The notes: generated from the sequence alone by a model not told the origin. DNA of 64,000 nucleotides from Bacillota bacterium (GCA_023416585.1 JAEZHM010000089.1:81961-145960), one strand, 5' to 3'. Positions 45,328 through 54,005 are shown, counted from the first letter of the stretch. Numbers and translations are program-made.

Positions 45328-46290
45328 TTACAGCAATGTGCTTTCGTCAAATTTCTTTACCAAGAAGTTGGCGGACAGCACCAGCGCGATGGAAACGGTA
45401 CTCTTGAATATGCCCGCCGCGATGGCACGGCTGTACTGTCCCTTGGTGATGCCGTACTTGAGTGCAAAAATGTCAATGGTTTGTGACCAGTCCATCACCA
45501 GGTTCTGGCCCATCAGATATTGTATTTCAAACCCGGCTTCCATCAGGTAGCCGATGTTCATAATCAAAAGCACAAGGAAGGTTGCCTTGATTCCCGGCAG
45601 GGTGATGTGGAACATGCGCTTGAAGCGGCCCGCCCCGTCGATCTCGGCTGCCTCATACAAGGCGGGGTCGATGGCGGACATGGCTGCCAGATAGATGATG
45701 GTGTTCCAACCGCATTCCTTCCATACGTTAATGGCGCCTACCAGCCACCAGAAATATTTACCTTCCCCCAGGAAGAACACTGGCTGTTTGACGATTCCAA
45801 TGCTTGTAAGAAGTTCGTTGATGATGCCGTCGCTGGAGAATATGTTCTGGGCCAAACCGACAACGATGACCCAGCTCAAGAAGTGGGGCAGATAGGTGAC
45901 GGTCTGCACCGTGCGCTTGAAGCTTCTTTGTCTGATCTCATTCAAAAAAAGTGCCAATGCAATGGGAAACACAAAGCCGAACACCAGGTTGATGGAGGCC
46001 ATTGCAAATGTATTGCGGATACTGCGTATGAATTCCGGCTTGCCAAACAGCCAGCGGAAATTTTCCAGCCCGACCCAGGGGTTCGAAAACAGGGGTGCGG
46101 CAGGATCATAATCCATGAACGCAGTGATCCAGCCCCAGATGGGGGAATAGTTGAACAACAGGATATAAAACAGCATCGGAACCGACATAATCATCAACTG
46201 CTTCTGCTGCCACAAAAGCTTCCATTTGGATATATGGCGTACCGCCGTAGTTTCCGGCAAGGAAAACGTGGTAGCCTTGGCTATTCTCAT
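45328..46290 (-). CDS. Carbohydrate ABC transporter permease, LplB type
   Basis: Partner permease of 320 residues, with the coupling loop EAAEIDGAGRFKRMFHI and six helices after a basic N-terminus. AAGGAAGG lies upstream of the ATG. Confidence 0.93.
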   Translation of the reverse strand: MRIAKATTFSLPETTAVRHISKWKLLWQQKQLMIMSVPMLFYILLFNYSPIWGWITAFMDYDPAAPLFSNPWVGLENFRWLFGKPEFIRSIRNTFAMASINLVFGFVFPIALALFLNEIRQRSFKRTVQTVTYLPHFLSWVIVVGLAQNIFSSDGIINELLTSIGIVKQPVFFLGEGKYFWWLVGAINVWKECGWNTIIYLAAMSAIDPALYEAAEIDGAGRFKRMFHITLPGIKATFLVLLIMNIGYLMEAGFEIQYLMGQNLVMDWSQTIDIFALKYGITKGQYSRAIAAGIFKSTVSIALVLSANFLVKKFDESTLL

Positions 46291-46326
46291 GGGAACACCT
46301 TCCTTGCTTCATGATGGAAGAAGTAA

Positions 46327-46355
46327 GCGGCGGGAGGGAGGCTCCCTTCCGCCGC
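46327..46355 (-). other. Stem-loop between binding protein and permease genes
   Basis: The 14-nt arms GCGGCGGGAGGGAG (46327-46340) and CTCCCTTCCGCCGC (46342-46355) have one mismatch and a very tight loop, and lie 18 nt past the binding-protein stop. No T-run is present, so it is likely a stabilising structure. Confidence 0.7.
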
Positions 46356-46372
46356 CGTGGCCTTATGCCTTA

Positions 46373-48028
46373 TCAGTTGGCGTTCTTTTCCACGAGCTTG
46401 AGGATCTGCTCCTGCATGAAGTCAACAAAGTCGCTGATCGGAATCTCTTCCACGCTCTTTACGAACGCGTCCCACTTGGCATCAAACTCGGCAGGATCTG
46501 CCATGATGATCTGGGGCAGATCGCGGCGCTCGATATCCTGGAAGGTGGCCTTGGCATCATCGGCATCCTGGTCAACAGTGACGTCGATCTGCCAGGCTTC
46601 GCCGTAGGGGGCCAGCGTGATGGGATCGTTGAAGAAATCCAGGGGAACCTGCATGTTGTAGTGGGTCAGGAAATCCTTGTCATAGTCGCTCATCAGGCTG
46701 AAGTAGATTTCCGGCTGGCGGTTGGGATCCCAGTAGTTGCCGTCATCCATGATCCCCTGCTTCTTGGGCAGGCTCTGGAAGAGAGCATACCCGGTGTTCG
46801 CGTTGCGCCAGACGGCATTCTGGGCGTTTTCATGCTGCTCTTTGGTGCGCAGCATACGGCCGTTTTCCACATAGTAGCCATCGCCTTCAATACCCCAGGC
46901 GAAGCGCTTCTGCCATTCGTCGCTGAGCATGGTCTCGATCATGTTGACCAGGCGTTCGGGATACTTGCAGTTGACGGAGATGCCAAAGCCGCGGTTGACA
47001 TTGATGACGCTGCCGTTGAGGTAGTGCTCCTCGATTTCCTTGCCGTCTACATACTGGGGATCGTAGACGATGGGCAGGCCCTGGTAGGTGCTGTCATACA
47101 TCTTGGCGGTGAGCAGGGCTTCGGCAGCAGTCTGGAAGTCCCAGTACTGGTCGAACATGCCTACAACATTGCCGCTGGAAATTTTGGCAATGTACTGGTC
47201 ATAGTTCATGACAAAGGTGTCCTGGGAGATCAGGCCCTTGTGATACATATCATTGAGCTTCTTGTAGTAGGCCTTGGCGTACGGTTGAATGACATAAGCT
47301 TCGGTCTTGTAGTTGTTATTGATATCCACGATGACATCGCCGTCATTGGGGCGGCCCATCAGGTGCTGTACGGGGTTGAAGAGGCAGAAAGCGCGCCAGT
47401 CCTCGCACAGGATGGCAAAGCCCGTATTGGGGTTGCCTTTTTCATCTTTCGGGTTGGCAGCCATGTAGCGCTCGATCAGGTCAAAATACTGATCCATGGT
47501 CTTGATCACGGGGTAGTTGTCCCAGGCAAGAACCTTCTTCTGAATGAAGAAAGCGGGGCCGTTGACATAGTTCAGGCCGTAGGCTTCGGTGTTGTAGTTG
47601 CGGCCGAAGTTGGGGATTACGAACAACTGGCCCTTTTCGTTGAGCAAACGCTTGAAATAGGGCTCCAGGTGGGTATAGAGGTTGGGGGTCTTTTCCTTGC
47701 TGATGTAGGGCATCAGGTCGATGAGGGCGCCTGCTTCGATCAAGTCTTCGCTGTTGCCGCCATCCATCAGGTCGGCATAGTCCTGCCCGGCAATCTTGAT
47801 GCCCAGGGTTTCACGAAGGTCACCGGCAAGGAATTCAAACTCGAACTTGATGCCGAATTCCTCTTCGATCATCTTGAAAATCTTGTTGTCGGAAGTGGGT
47901 TGGTCCCTGGCTTCGCCAACAAATACAGAGACGGTAATGGGTTCTTCCTTGCTTTCGGCCATGGCCGGGATGGACAGCATCGTCATGACCATCACTAGTG
48001 CCAGCAGCAATGTAACCAGCTTGCGCAT
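46373..48028 (-). CDS. Extracellular sugar-binding protein, LplA type
   Basis: A 551-residue binding protein for the fourth importer. The signal peptide (MRKLVTLLLALVMVMT...) ends PAMAES without a lipobox Cys. Mature segments include EEPITVSVFVGEARDQP and FGIKFEFEFLAGD. The ATG at 48026-48028 has GAGGAGG 7 nt upstream; a longer frame is rejected. It lies 133 nt behind the GH8 gene, so xylo-oligosaccharide is a reasonable ligand. A 590-codon antisense frame over this gene is a by-product of codon usage. Confidence 0.92.
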   Translation of the reverse strand: MRKLVTLLLALVMVMTMLSIPAMAESKEEPITVSVFVGEARDQPTSDNKIFKMIEEEFGIKFEFEFLAGDLRETLGIKIAGQDYADLMDGGNSEDLIEAGALIDLMPYISKEKTPNLYTHLEPYFKRLLNEKGQLFVIPNFGRNYNTEAYGLNYVNGPAFFIQKKVLAWDNYPVIKTMDQYFDLIERYMAANPKDEKGNPNTGFAILCEDWRAFCLFNPVQHLMGRPNDGDVIVDINNNYKTEAYVIQPYAKAYYKKLNDMYHKGLISQDTFVMNYDQYIAKISSGNVVGMFDQYWDFQTAAEALLTAKMYDSTYQGLPIVYDPQYVDGKEIEEHYLNGSVINVNRGFGISVNCKYPERLVNMIETMLSDEWQKRFAWGIEGDGYYVENGRMLRTKEQHENAQNAVWRNANTGYALFQSLPKKQGIMDDGNYWDPNRQPEIYFSLMSDYDKDFLTHYNMQVPLDFFNDPITLAPYGEAWQIDVTVDQDADDAKATFQDIERRDLPQIIMADPAEFDAKWDAFVKSVEEIPISDFVDFMQEQILKLVEKNAN

Positions 48029-48161
48029 AGGATCTCCTCCTCTTTTATACAGGGCTTGCACACAGCCCTCTTCTCTGCATACGAGCATAACATATACAGT
48101 AGACGTATGAAATGCCCGCAATCGTACTATCTACCCGAAAAACTATAGCTGACAAAATTCG

Positions 48162-49277
48162 CTAATCAAAGATACGGTATTCACCAGCCAGCATTAGCAT
48201 ACAGAAAAAGTACAGGCAGTTGTCGTAATAGCGCCGCTCCCCTGTACGCAAAGGCGTATTCCAGAATTTTATCACCCACTTTTCAGATAATGGCGTATCC
48301 GTTGTGAGAGATGCAGCGGCGGTGGTAGCAATGATGGCTGTGGGATGCAGCGCGGGCTCAGAAAGCACCGTTCCGTCAATCCGGTAAGTCATATAAGGTT
48401 CCCGTCCATCCAGAAAGGTCTGTAGGTTGTTCACAATTGTCCGGTATTCCGGGCGCGGACCAAACCAGGATGCATCCAGCCCGATGTTCATGGCCACGCG
48501 GTAGGCATCGCTGTAAAAATCCCCGTGTCCGCGGGTGTTTTCCGGCGTGCCGTCAAAATGGGCATACTCCGGCGCAAGCCCCGTTTGAGGATGGCAAGCT
48601 TTGGTCAAATAAATCCGGCTTTGCTCCGCGGCCCTTTGAAAGAAGGGCCGGTCGCATGCATCTGCCCAGCGGGCAAACAGCGTATAAAAATGCGGCAGAT
48701 GATACGAAGGATCGGAAAAATGAAGTTCCGGCACAAACTTGATTAGCGCGTTTTCGGGTTCCCACATGGGCTTCCCACCAGGCACGACTTCATGCTGGTG
48801 CACACAATGGCTCAATATATCCCGAGCCTGCACGCTGTAGTCAAGAGGTGGCTCTTGATCTCCCCAGCGGTGAGAGGCAAAAAACAGCGCCATGGCAAAG
48901 TATTCTTCGCCGTCAGGGGCAGGCCCCTGGGCATTTTTTGTGCCGTCCGGCTTTACCGACCAGGCAAAATAACCTTCATACCGGCCTTTTTCCTGCCACA
49001 TGTATGTTTTGGCAAACCGCCACAGGCGGTCGAACAATTCCTTTTCATTCCGCTGCACGCACATCATCATGCCATAGCTGATACCTTCGGTACGCGCATC
49101 CAGGTTGCCCGTATCCATCAAATAACCCATATCCGAGCCCTGGGGATAGTAGAAGCGTTCCATATCATCCTCAAAGATGGCACGAAACACCATATCCAGC
49201 CTTTTATCAATCTCCTGCTGGGGAATGCCGCATCTGGTCAGCAGATTCGGGGTAGTTTTCATACTTTTATCCTGCAT
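48162..49277 (-). CDS. Reducing-end xylose-releasing exo-oligoxylanase (GH8)
   Basis: Inverting GH8 enzyme that removes xylose from the reducing end of xylo-oligosaccharides. The signature YLMDTGNLDARTEGISYGMM contains the general acid E64. D257 in HGDFYSDAYRVAMN is the probable base. The 371 residues and lack of a signal peptide match cytosolic Rex enzymes. The ATG at 49275-49277 has a modest GAAGGG upstream. It leads the operon with binding protein and two permeases, consistent with uptake followed by internal trimming. An endo-xylanase or cellulase role is less likely given the length and localisation. Confidence 0.92.
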   Translation of the reverse strand: MQDKSMKTTPNLLTRCGIPQQEIDKRLDMVFRAIFEDDMERFYYPQGSDMGYLMDTGNLDARTEGISYGMMMCVQRNEKELFDRLWRFAKTYMWQEKGRYEGYFAWSVKPDGTKNAQGPAPDGEEYFAMALFFASHRWGDQEPPLDYSVQARDILSHCVHQHEVVPGGKPMWEPENALIKFVPELHFSDPSYHLPHFYTLFARWADACDRPFFQRAAEQSRIYLTKACHPQTGLAPEYAHFDGTPENTRGHGDFYSDAYRVAMNIGLDASWFGPRPEYRTIVNNLQTFLDGREPYMTYRIDGTVLSEPALHPTAIIATTAAASLTTDTPLSEKWVIKFWNTPLRTGERRYYDNCLYFFCMLMLAGEYRIFD

Positions 49278-49419
49278 AAACTATAGCTGTCCCTTCTCTA
49301 AATCAAATCACCGCACCTGATATGCACAATATCATATCCGCTCTGGTTTTAAAACGTCCGTTTTGCGATATTCATCCTCATAAACTATATATTTGAGGCA
49401 GATATATGTATCATGCGGC

Positions 49420-49458
49420 AAAAAGGAACCCCCGCCGCCCGAATGGGCAACGGGAGTT
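49420..49458 (-). terminator. Rho-independent terminator after cheW
   Basis: On the minus strand AACTCCCG and GCCC pair with GGGC and CGGGGGTT around a short loop, followed by CCTTTTTGC. It lies about 30 nt past the CheW stop. Confidence 0.75.
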
Positions 49459-49489
49459 CGCGATGAGATCTTACACCAGCTTATGCTGT

Positions 49490-49981
49490 TTAAGCTTCGG
49501 CAATCAAGCAGGCTTCCGGGCTAACGCTGGCTACGATCTTTTCAAAGTCGATGATGGCAATCATCCGCTTGTCGACCTTTGCTATGCCGATGACAACCCC
49601 CTCATCACACCCATAGATGGTTTCCGGCTTTTGTATGAGGTCCCAGGAAAGATGATGGATACCTACCACGCGGTGTACATGGAAAGCGATATGGGTCTGA
49701 TTAAAATCCGTTATGATGAAAATATCATGGTCTGGCGATGAGGCGGACGGCAAATGAAGATAGGATGCCAAATCCACCACGGGGAAAATTTCACCCCGCG
49801 GACAGATAACCCCCTCCATATGAGCATATGTGCTTGGCATTTTTTGCACAGGCTGGTATTTTAGCAGCTCCCGTACCTTTTCTATTTCTATGCCGTAACT
49901 GTCTTCTCCAAGCTTGAATTCCAACAGTTCCATCTCTTCGGCTTCCGAATCCATGATGTTTTTCGTTTCCGTATTATCCAT
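49490..49981 (-). CDS. cheW: Chemotaxis adaptor CheW
   Basis: A single CheW domain of 163 residues that links chemoreceptors to CheA. Pattern: LEFKLGEDSYGIEIEKVREL, then GVICPRGEIFPVVDLASYL, and a C-terminal DKRMIAIIDFEKIV. The ATG at 49979-49981 after GGGGTGATAAGG is chosen; an upstream frame would run into the receptor gene. It starts 13 nt after the chemoreceptor stop, so both form a dedicated pair. No CheA, CheY or flagellar genes are in the window. Confidence 0.93.
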   Translation of the reverse strand: MDNTETKNIMDSEAEEMELLEFKLGEDSYGIEIEKVRELLKYQPVQKMPSTYAHMEGVICPRGEIFPVVDLASYLHLPSASSPDHDIFIITDFNQTHIAFHVHRVVGIHHLSWDLIQKPETIYGCDEGVVIGIAKVDKRMIAIIDFEKIVASVSPEACLIAEA

Positions 49982-49994
49982 CCTTATCACCCCG

Positions 49995-51755
49995 TCAATA
50001 CTTTCCGAAGCCGGAAGCGGCACGGGCATTTTTACGATCTGGAACGGCAGTCATTTTGATATCCAGGCGCTGGGATGCAGTCTCCCCATTCAGTTTGAAC
50101 TTACCTACCTCATCACGCAGCATTTGGGCCTGCGCAGAGAGTTCCTCGCTGGATGCAGAACTTTCCTCCGCTGTAGCGGCATTTGTCTGTACCACCGCGG
50201 ATACCTGGGATACGCCTTGGGATATTTGTTCGATGGCCGCTGCTTGCGATGCTGAAGCGGAATCGATTTTTTTCATGATCTCACTGACGATGCCGGACTT
50301 ATCTGCAATATCCCTAAGAATCTGTGCAGTCTGTTCCGTTACATGCGTGCCCTCCGCCACGCTGCCGGTGGAATGCTGGATCAGGTCAGCCGTTTGTTTT
50401 GCAGCTTCCGCAGATTTCGCCGCAAGGTTGCGTACCTCATCAGCTACAACGGCAAAACCCTTCCCGGCATTGCCTGCACGGGCGGCTTCGATGGCGGCGT
50501 TCAAGGCGAGGATGTTGGTCTGGAAAGCAATATCTTCGATGACCTTGGTAATATTGGAGATTTTGTCGGAAGCAGAGCCAATTTCACTCATGGCATTGTT
50601 TAGATTCTGCATGTGCGCATTGCCCCTTGAAACGCTTACGCTTGTCTGCTCCACATATTCAGCCGCCTGACGGACATTCCTTGCGTTCTCCACGGCCTGC
50701 CCCGCTACATTGGAGATGGATGCTGTCAGTTCTTCCACCGTCGCTGCCTGTTCTGAAGCGCCGGATGCAAGGGCCTGCGCCGCGCTGGATACCTGGGCAG
50801 CGCCAGTGCCCACCTGATCGGCTGCAGTATTGATCAGGGATAACGTCTGGTTTAAATCCTGCTCGATTTTTTTAAGTGCCAGGCCAAGCGCATCTTCATT
50901 GGAGCGCAAGTGCACAGGCTTTGTAAAATCTCCGTTGCTGATACTTTCAGCCACCAGAACCTGCGCCCGGATGCTGTCCAGCATTTCCACAAATGCCGAA
51001 GCAAGCTGGCCCGTCTCATCCTTGGAATCCACATCATTCAATTCAACATCCACATGACCCAGGGCAATTTTCTTGGCAGCGGCCACCACCAGTCCAATCG
51101 GCCTGCTGATCACCCGCGATATCCACAAACCCAAATACACCGCGGCAGCGGCTGCAATTACGCCTATGACAGTCAGTAGAATAATCAAGGTTGTTGAGGT
51201 AGCACTATTTGTATCACTGGTTTGCTTTGCAGTCGCCATACGGTTATCAACAAGACGACTATAATTATCGAACAATTTCAGGATATCAGCCGTAACAGTC
51301 GAAAGCACGGCATTGGCTTCCGTAGGTTTGCCCTCTTTCGCCAGAGCAAACATCTCCTGAATGACCGGATCGTAGTCTTTGGTAAATATATCTGCTGCTT
51401 CATCAAACATATTCAAAGAATCCTGTGATGAAATTGATTCCCGGTAACTTTTTGATTCAGCAAGAAATATCTCTTTGTTGCTGCGGTAATTTTTCTCGTT
51501 CTCCTGCACTTTTGCTAAATCCGAGGCATTGATGATGGCATCGCGGGTGTCAACACGGATCTGATACAAGCTTTCAAGTGCGTTGATCAGATTACTCAGA
51601 GGTTTGGTCTGCGATTCATAGAGTTTTGTATCCATTGCGGAAATGTTTACCATGCCAATGATTCCGATGGCCGCAATGAGTACAATGATGAACACCATAG
51701 ACAGAAAACCGGTCAGAAGCTTACGGGTAATGCTGAAATCCTTGAACTTTTTCAT
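49995..51755 (-). CDS. Methyl-accepting chemotaxis protein
   Basis: A 586-residue membrane chemoreceptor. Membrane segments lie near residues 13-35 and 189-213, with a four-helix-bundle (4HB_MCP-like) sensor between them, then a HAMP domain (to about 266) and the signalling helices. The conserved hairpin tip IAFQTNILALNAAIEAARAG is intact. The ATG at 51753-51755 has GGAGG 7 nt upstream; a longer frame is rejected. The upstream region contains one of two inverted recombination-site-like repeats, so expression may be phase-variable. The ligand is unknown. Confidence 0.94.
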   Translation of the reverse strand: MKKFKDFSITRKLLTGFLSMVFIIVLIAAIGIIGMVNISAMDTKLYESQTKPLSNLINALESLYQIRVDTRDAIINASDLAKVQENEKNYRSNKEIFLAESKSYRESISSQDSLNMFDEAADIFTKDYDPVIQEMFALAKEGKPTEANAVLSTVTADILKLFDNYSRLVDNRMATAKQTSDTNSATSTTLIILLTVIGVIAAAAAVYLGLWISRVISRPIGLVVAAAKKIALGHVDVELNDVDSKDETGQLASAFVEMLDSIRAQVLVAESISNGDFTKPVHLRSNEDALGLALKKIEQDLNQTLSLINTAADQVGTGAAQVSSAAQALASGASEQAATVEELTASISNVAGQAVENARNVRQAAEYVEQTSVSVSRGNAHMQNLNNAMSEIGSASDKISNITKVIEDIAFQTNILALNAAIEAARAGNAGKGFAVVADEVRNLAAKSAEAAKQTADLIQHSTGSVAEGTHVTEQTAQILRDIADKSGIVSEIMKKIDSASASQAAAIEQISQGVSQVSAVVQTNAATAEESSASSEELSAQAQMLRDEVGKFKLNGETASQRLDIKMTAVPDRKNARAASGFGKY

Positions 51756-51839
51756 GTGTACTCCTCCATTAAGATTAATAGCTTCTTCTTTTGAAATGTG
51801 TGTACTTTTGGTATTGGCATGCCCATTCGCCATATAAAA

Positions 51840-51868
51840 TGCAACAATTTGGTTAGATTGTTGCATTT
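51840..51868. repeat. Left inverted repeat / putative recombinase site
   Basis: TGCAACAAT (51840-51848), 8-nt spacer TTGGTTAG, ATTGTTGCA (51857-51865), then TTT. The paired 9-bp arms around an 8-bp spacer are the architecture of a tyrosine-recombinase core site. Its 20-bp core recurs inverted at 52647-52666. Confidence 0.75.
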
Positions 51869-51956
51869 ATGGAATTGAAATAATCCCTATTTGATCTTAC
51901 GTTTTTTGAAATGGAAAATCCCGAATGATATTCATCTGCTCTATTTCCAATATATC

Positions 51957-51983
51957 TTTTTCGTGTATAATATACACGAAAAA
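51957..51983. promoter_or_regulatory. 27-bp perfect palindrome over the recombinase promoter
   Basis: The palindrome TTTTTCGTGTAT..ATACACGAAAAA is perfect around a central A. It contains TATAAT (51966-51971), with TTTCCA 16 nt upstream as a weak -35. It is a likely operator, possibly autoregulatory. Confidence 0.6.
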
Positions 51984-52006
51984 TTGTATTTAGGGGGATG
52001 CAAAAA

Positions 52007-52567
52007 ATGACAGTTGAGCCGATCCGTGAAAAAGAGAAAATTAAACAGCTTTATCATTATTTAAACGGTGTCAACCCTAGGTATGGAATGATCTTTAAAA
52101 CGGGCATCAACACGGGACTTAGGATCAGCGATATATTGTCGCTGAAAGTCAGCGACATATTTATCAACGGCTGCAAATTTCGCGAGCATCTGACCATAAG
52201 CGAGCAAAAAACAGGAAAGCAGAAAAAGATTAAGTTAAATGAAACTTTGCGCAAATGTATGATTAAATATGTAAAAGAACAAAACCTTGGCGCAGATAAT
52301 TACTTATTTTACAGCCAGAAAGGCGGACATATCGGAAGAATACAAGTATACAAGGTCATGCGTCAAAGCGCATCTGTTTTAGGGATTGAAAATTTTGGGA
52401 CCCACAGCTTGCGCAAAACATGGGGCTATTGGACGTATAAAATATCAAAATACAATATCGGCCTGATTATGGATACATTCAACCACAGCTCGGCTGCAAT
52501 TACGATCCGATATATTGGCATAAATCAAGAGCAGAAGGATGAGCTATATTCCATTGTACAGCTATAA
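52007..52567 (+). CDS. Small tyrosine recombinase (FimB/RecV-size)
   Basis: A catalytic-domain-only tyrosine recombinase of 186 residues. All active-site residues are visible: R39 in TGLRISD, K68 in SEQKTGK, H133 and R136 in GTHSLRK, H160 in FNHSS and nucleophile Y169 in TIRYIG. An N-terminal core-binding domain is absent, as in FimB-type DNA invertases. An ATG at 51998 abuts AGGGGG; the ATG at 52007 is 9 nt away and is preferred. The gene lies between inverted repeats at 51840 and 52647, so it probably inverts this segment. Integration/excision is less likely because the sites face each other. Confidence 0.85.
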   Translation: MTVEPIREKEKIKQLYHYLNGVNPRYGMIFKTGINTGLRISDILSLKVSDIFINGCKFREHLTISEQKTGKQKKIKLNETLRKCMIKYVKEQNLGADNYLFYSQKGGHIGRIQVYKVMRQSASVLGIENFGTHSLRKTWGYWTYKISKYNIGLIMDTFNHSSAAITIRYIGINQEQKDELYSIVQL

Positions 52568-52646
52568 TAATTTTTCATATTTTCCCGATTCTCCTAAAGT
52601 ATTGAAGAATTTTGCCGAATTATTATAGTGAAATATGCCTTTTGCG

Positions 52647-52674
52647 AAATGCAACAATCTAACCAATTTGTTAC
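52647..52674. repeat. Right inverted repeat / putative recombinase site
   Basis: AAATGCAACAATCTAACCAA (52647-52666) is the exact reverse complement of 51849-51868, and the similarity continues imperfectly to 52674. Confidence 0.75.
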
Positions 52675-52842
52675 TTGCTTGGTACGAGTATATCAAGCAT
52701 CATGGTGCCTTCTTTGATAAGCTTTTCCGTTCAATCAATATGGCAATATGTGCCCAAATTCGTTGGATGCGTAATGATACCCCGGAATTATTCCAGCCGG
52801 AAAACGCTACGACGTACTGGGTACTGATACGATAGATAAACG

Positions 52843-52872
52843 CAGCGCAGGCGTGAAAACACACCTGCGCTG
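52843..52872 (-). terminator. Hairpin terminator after the exporter operon, possibly bidirectional
   Basis: CAGCGCAGGCGTG (52843-52855) and CACACCTGCGCTG (52860-52872) pair with one mismatch around AAAA. Four T follow on the plus strand; on the minus strand CGTTTATC follows, so termination there is modest. Confidence 0.65.
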
Positions 52873-52913
52873 TTTTGTTATGGCTTCACAGAAGCGGACA
52901 ATATAGGGGATCT

Positions 52914-54005
52914 TTACTCCCAGTACGCAGTTACATGCATGCCTGGCAAAAGGCCATCCTGTGCACCCTGAATGGATAGCGTAACCTGATATTTTGTAGT
53001 ATCCAGCACGGTAATGCCAAGAGGGTTCATGCGTTTTACGGTGGCATTCAGCCTGAATTCACCCAGCGCATCCACCTTCACCTGCATCGCCTGCCCAACG
53101 TGCACAGAAGGAATGTCCAATTCATCCACATCCACCACGAATTCCAGCGCATCCAGAGGCCGAACCGTCAAAAGCAGCTGATCCTTTCTTACCTGCTGCC
53201 CATCCAAAACACACAGCGCGGATACCACACCGCCCCGTGGGGAGGCCGCCGTAAATTCGGCTGGCTCCTTATAAACGTCGGATACTTCATCTACAGTAAA
53301 TAGCACATCGCCCCGGGAAACCTGCTGCCCCTCGGAAACGTGGACTTTTACGATCACGCCTTCCGCCATTACAGGCACGGTCTTTGCACGTTCCACATAG
53401 CCATCGCCCACTTTATCCTTGGCATTGTAATCATCGCCATTACCGCGGTATAAAAGAACCTTGTCCTCCAGTTCAAAAACATCAGCAGGAATTTCCACCA
53501 CATAACCCTTGCCGTCCACCGCAATCACGGTGCCCAGTGTATCGACGGGATCGTTGGAGTTACCGTCGTATACGCGCAGCGTTTCGCCCAGCTTGATCGC
53601 ACGGTTCTTTGGCTTGTTATACGCTGTGGCAATGGTTGCACGCACCCATAGAACATCCTCTCGGTCAATGGAACAAAGTGCTCCGTATTGAAGGATGACG
53701 CTGGAGGCCTGGTCGCCCACCTGTGCTTTCAAAAGGCGGATCATACCGCTTTCGGGCGATCTCACCTGTACAGGCCGGACGATGAAAAGCGGCAGACCTG
53801 CTTCCACCACATCTCCCACCTTCACATCAAAAGCCTGAAGCTGCCCACCCACGGGTGCAAATACATCCACCGTATCCACAGTCTGCGTGGTGCCCTTGGC
53901 CCACCTTTGTTTTTGATCCGCTTGTGTTCCCTGTACGGGCTCGGCCATGGCGGAAAAGCTGCATAGCATAAGCATCAGGACAATAGTCATCCATTTATGT
54001 TTCAT
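52914..54005 (-). CDS. HlyD/MacA-like exporter adaptor protein
   Basis: A 363-residue exported protein that likely bridges the ABC exporter to the cell surface. A signal sequence ends SAMAEP. Two biotinyl-lipoyl-like modules are visible (VFAPVGGQLQAFDVKVGDVV near residue 50; VPVMAEGVIVKVHVSEGQQV near 210), followed by beta-barrel-like sequence (VDELDIPSVHVGQAMQVKVD). There is little of the long coiled-coil hairpin found in MacA. If the signal is cleaved no membrane anchor remains, so it may stay uncleaved. It follows the permease gene by 17 nt. Confidence 0.85.
   Translation of the reverse strand: MKHKWMTIVLMLMLCSFSAMAEPVQGTQADQKQRWAKGTTQTVDTVDVFAPVGGQLQAFDVKVGDVVEAGLPLFIVRPVQVRSPESGMIRLLKAQVGDQASSVILQYGALCSIDREDVLWVRATIATAYNKPKNRAIKLGETLRVYDGNSNDPVDTLGTVIAVDGKGYVVEIPADVFELEDKVLLYRGNGDDYNAKDKVGDGYVERAKTVPVMAEGVIVKVHVSEGQQVSRGDVLFTVDEVSDVYKEPAEFTAASPRGGVVSALCVLDGQQVRKDQLLLTVRPLDALEFVVDVDELDIPSVHVGQAMQVKVDALGEFRLNATVKRMNPLGITVLDTTKYQVTLSIQGAQDGLLPGMHVTAYWE

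Larger units (their letters stand above)
52568..52913. other. Intergenic stretch
   Basis: It holds the right inverted repeat (52647-52674) and a terminator hairpin (52843-52872). A 66-codon frame at 52635 overlaps the repeat and has no ribosome binding site, so no gene is called. Confidence 0.6.

Noticed and set aside
46226..47998. A 590-codon open frame on the plus strand opposite the fourth binding-protein gene
   Set aside because: It lies wholly antisense to a clear gene with signal peptide and good ribosome binding site. Its composition (repetitive V/G/D/H) is that of a mirrored frame, and no ribosome binding site is seen.
52635..52835. A 66-codon frame after the recombinase
   Set aside because: Overlaps the inverted repeat, lacks a ribosome binding site and has no recognisable pattern.
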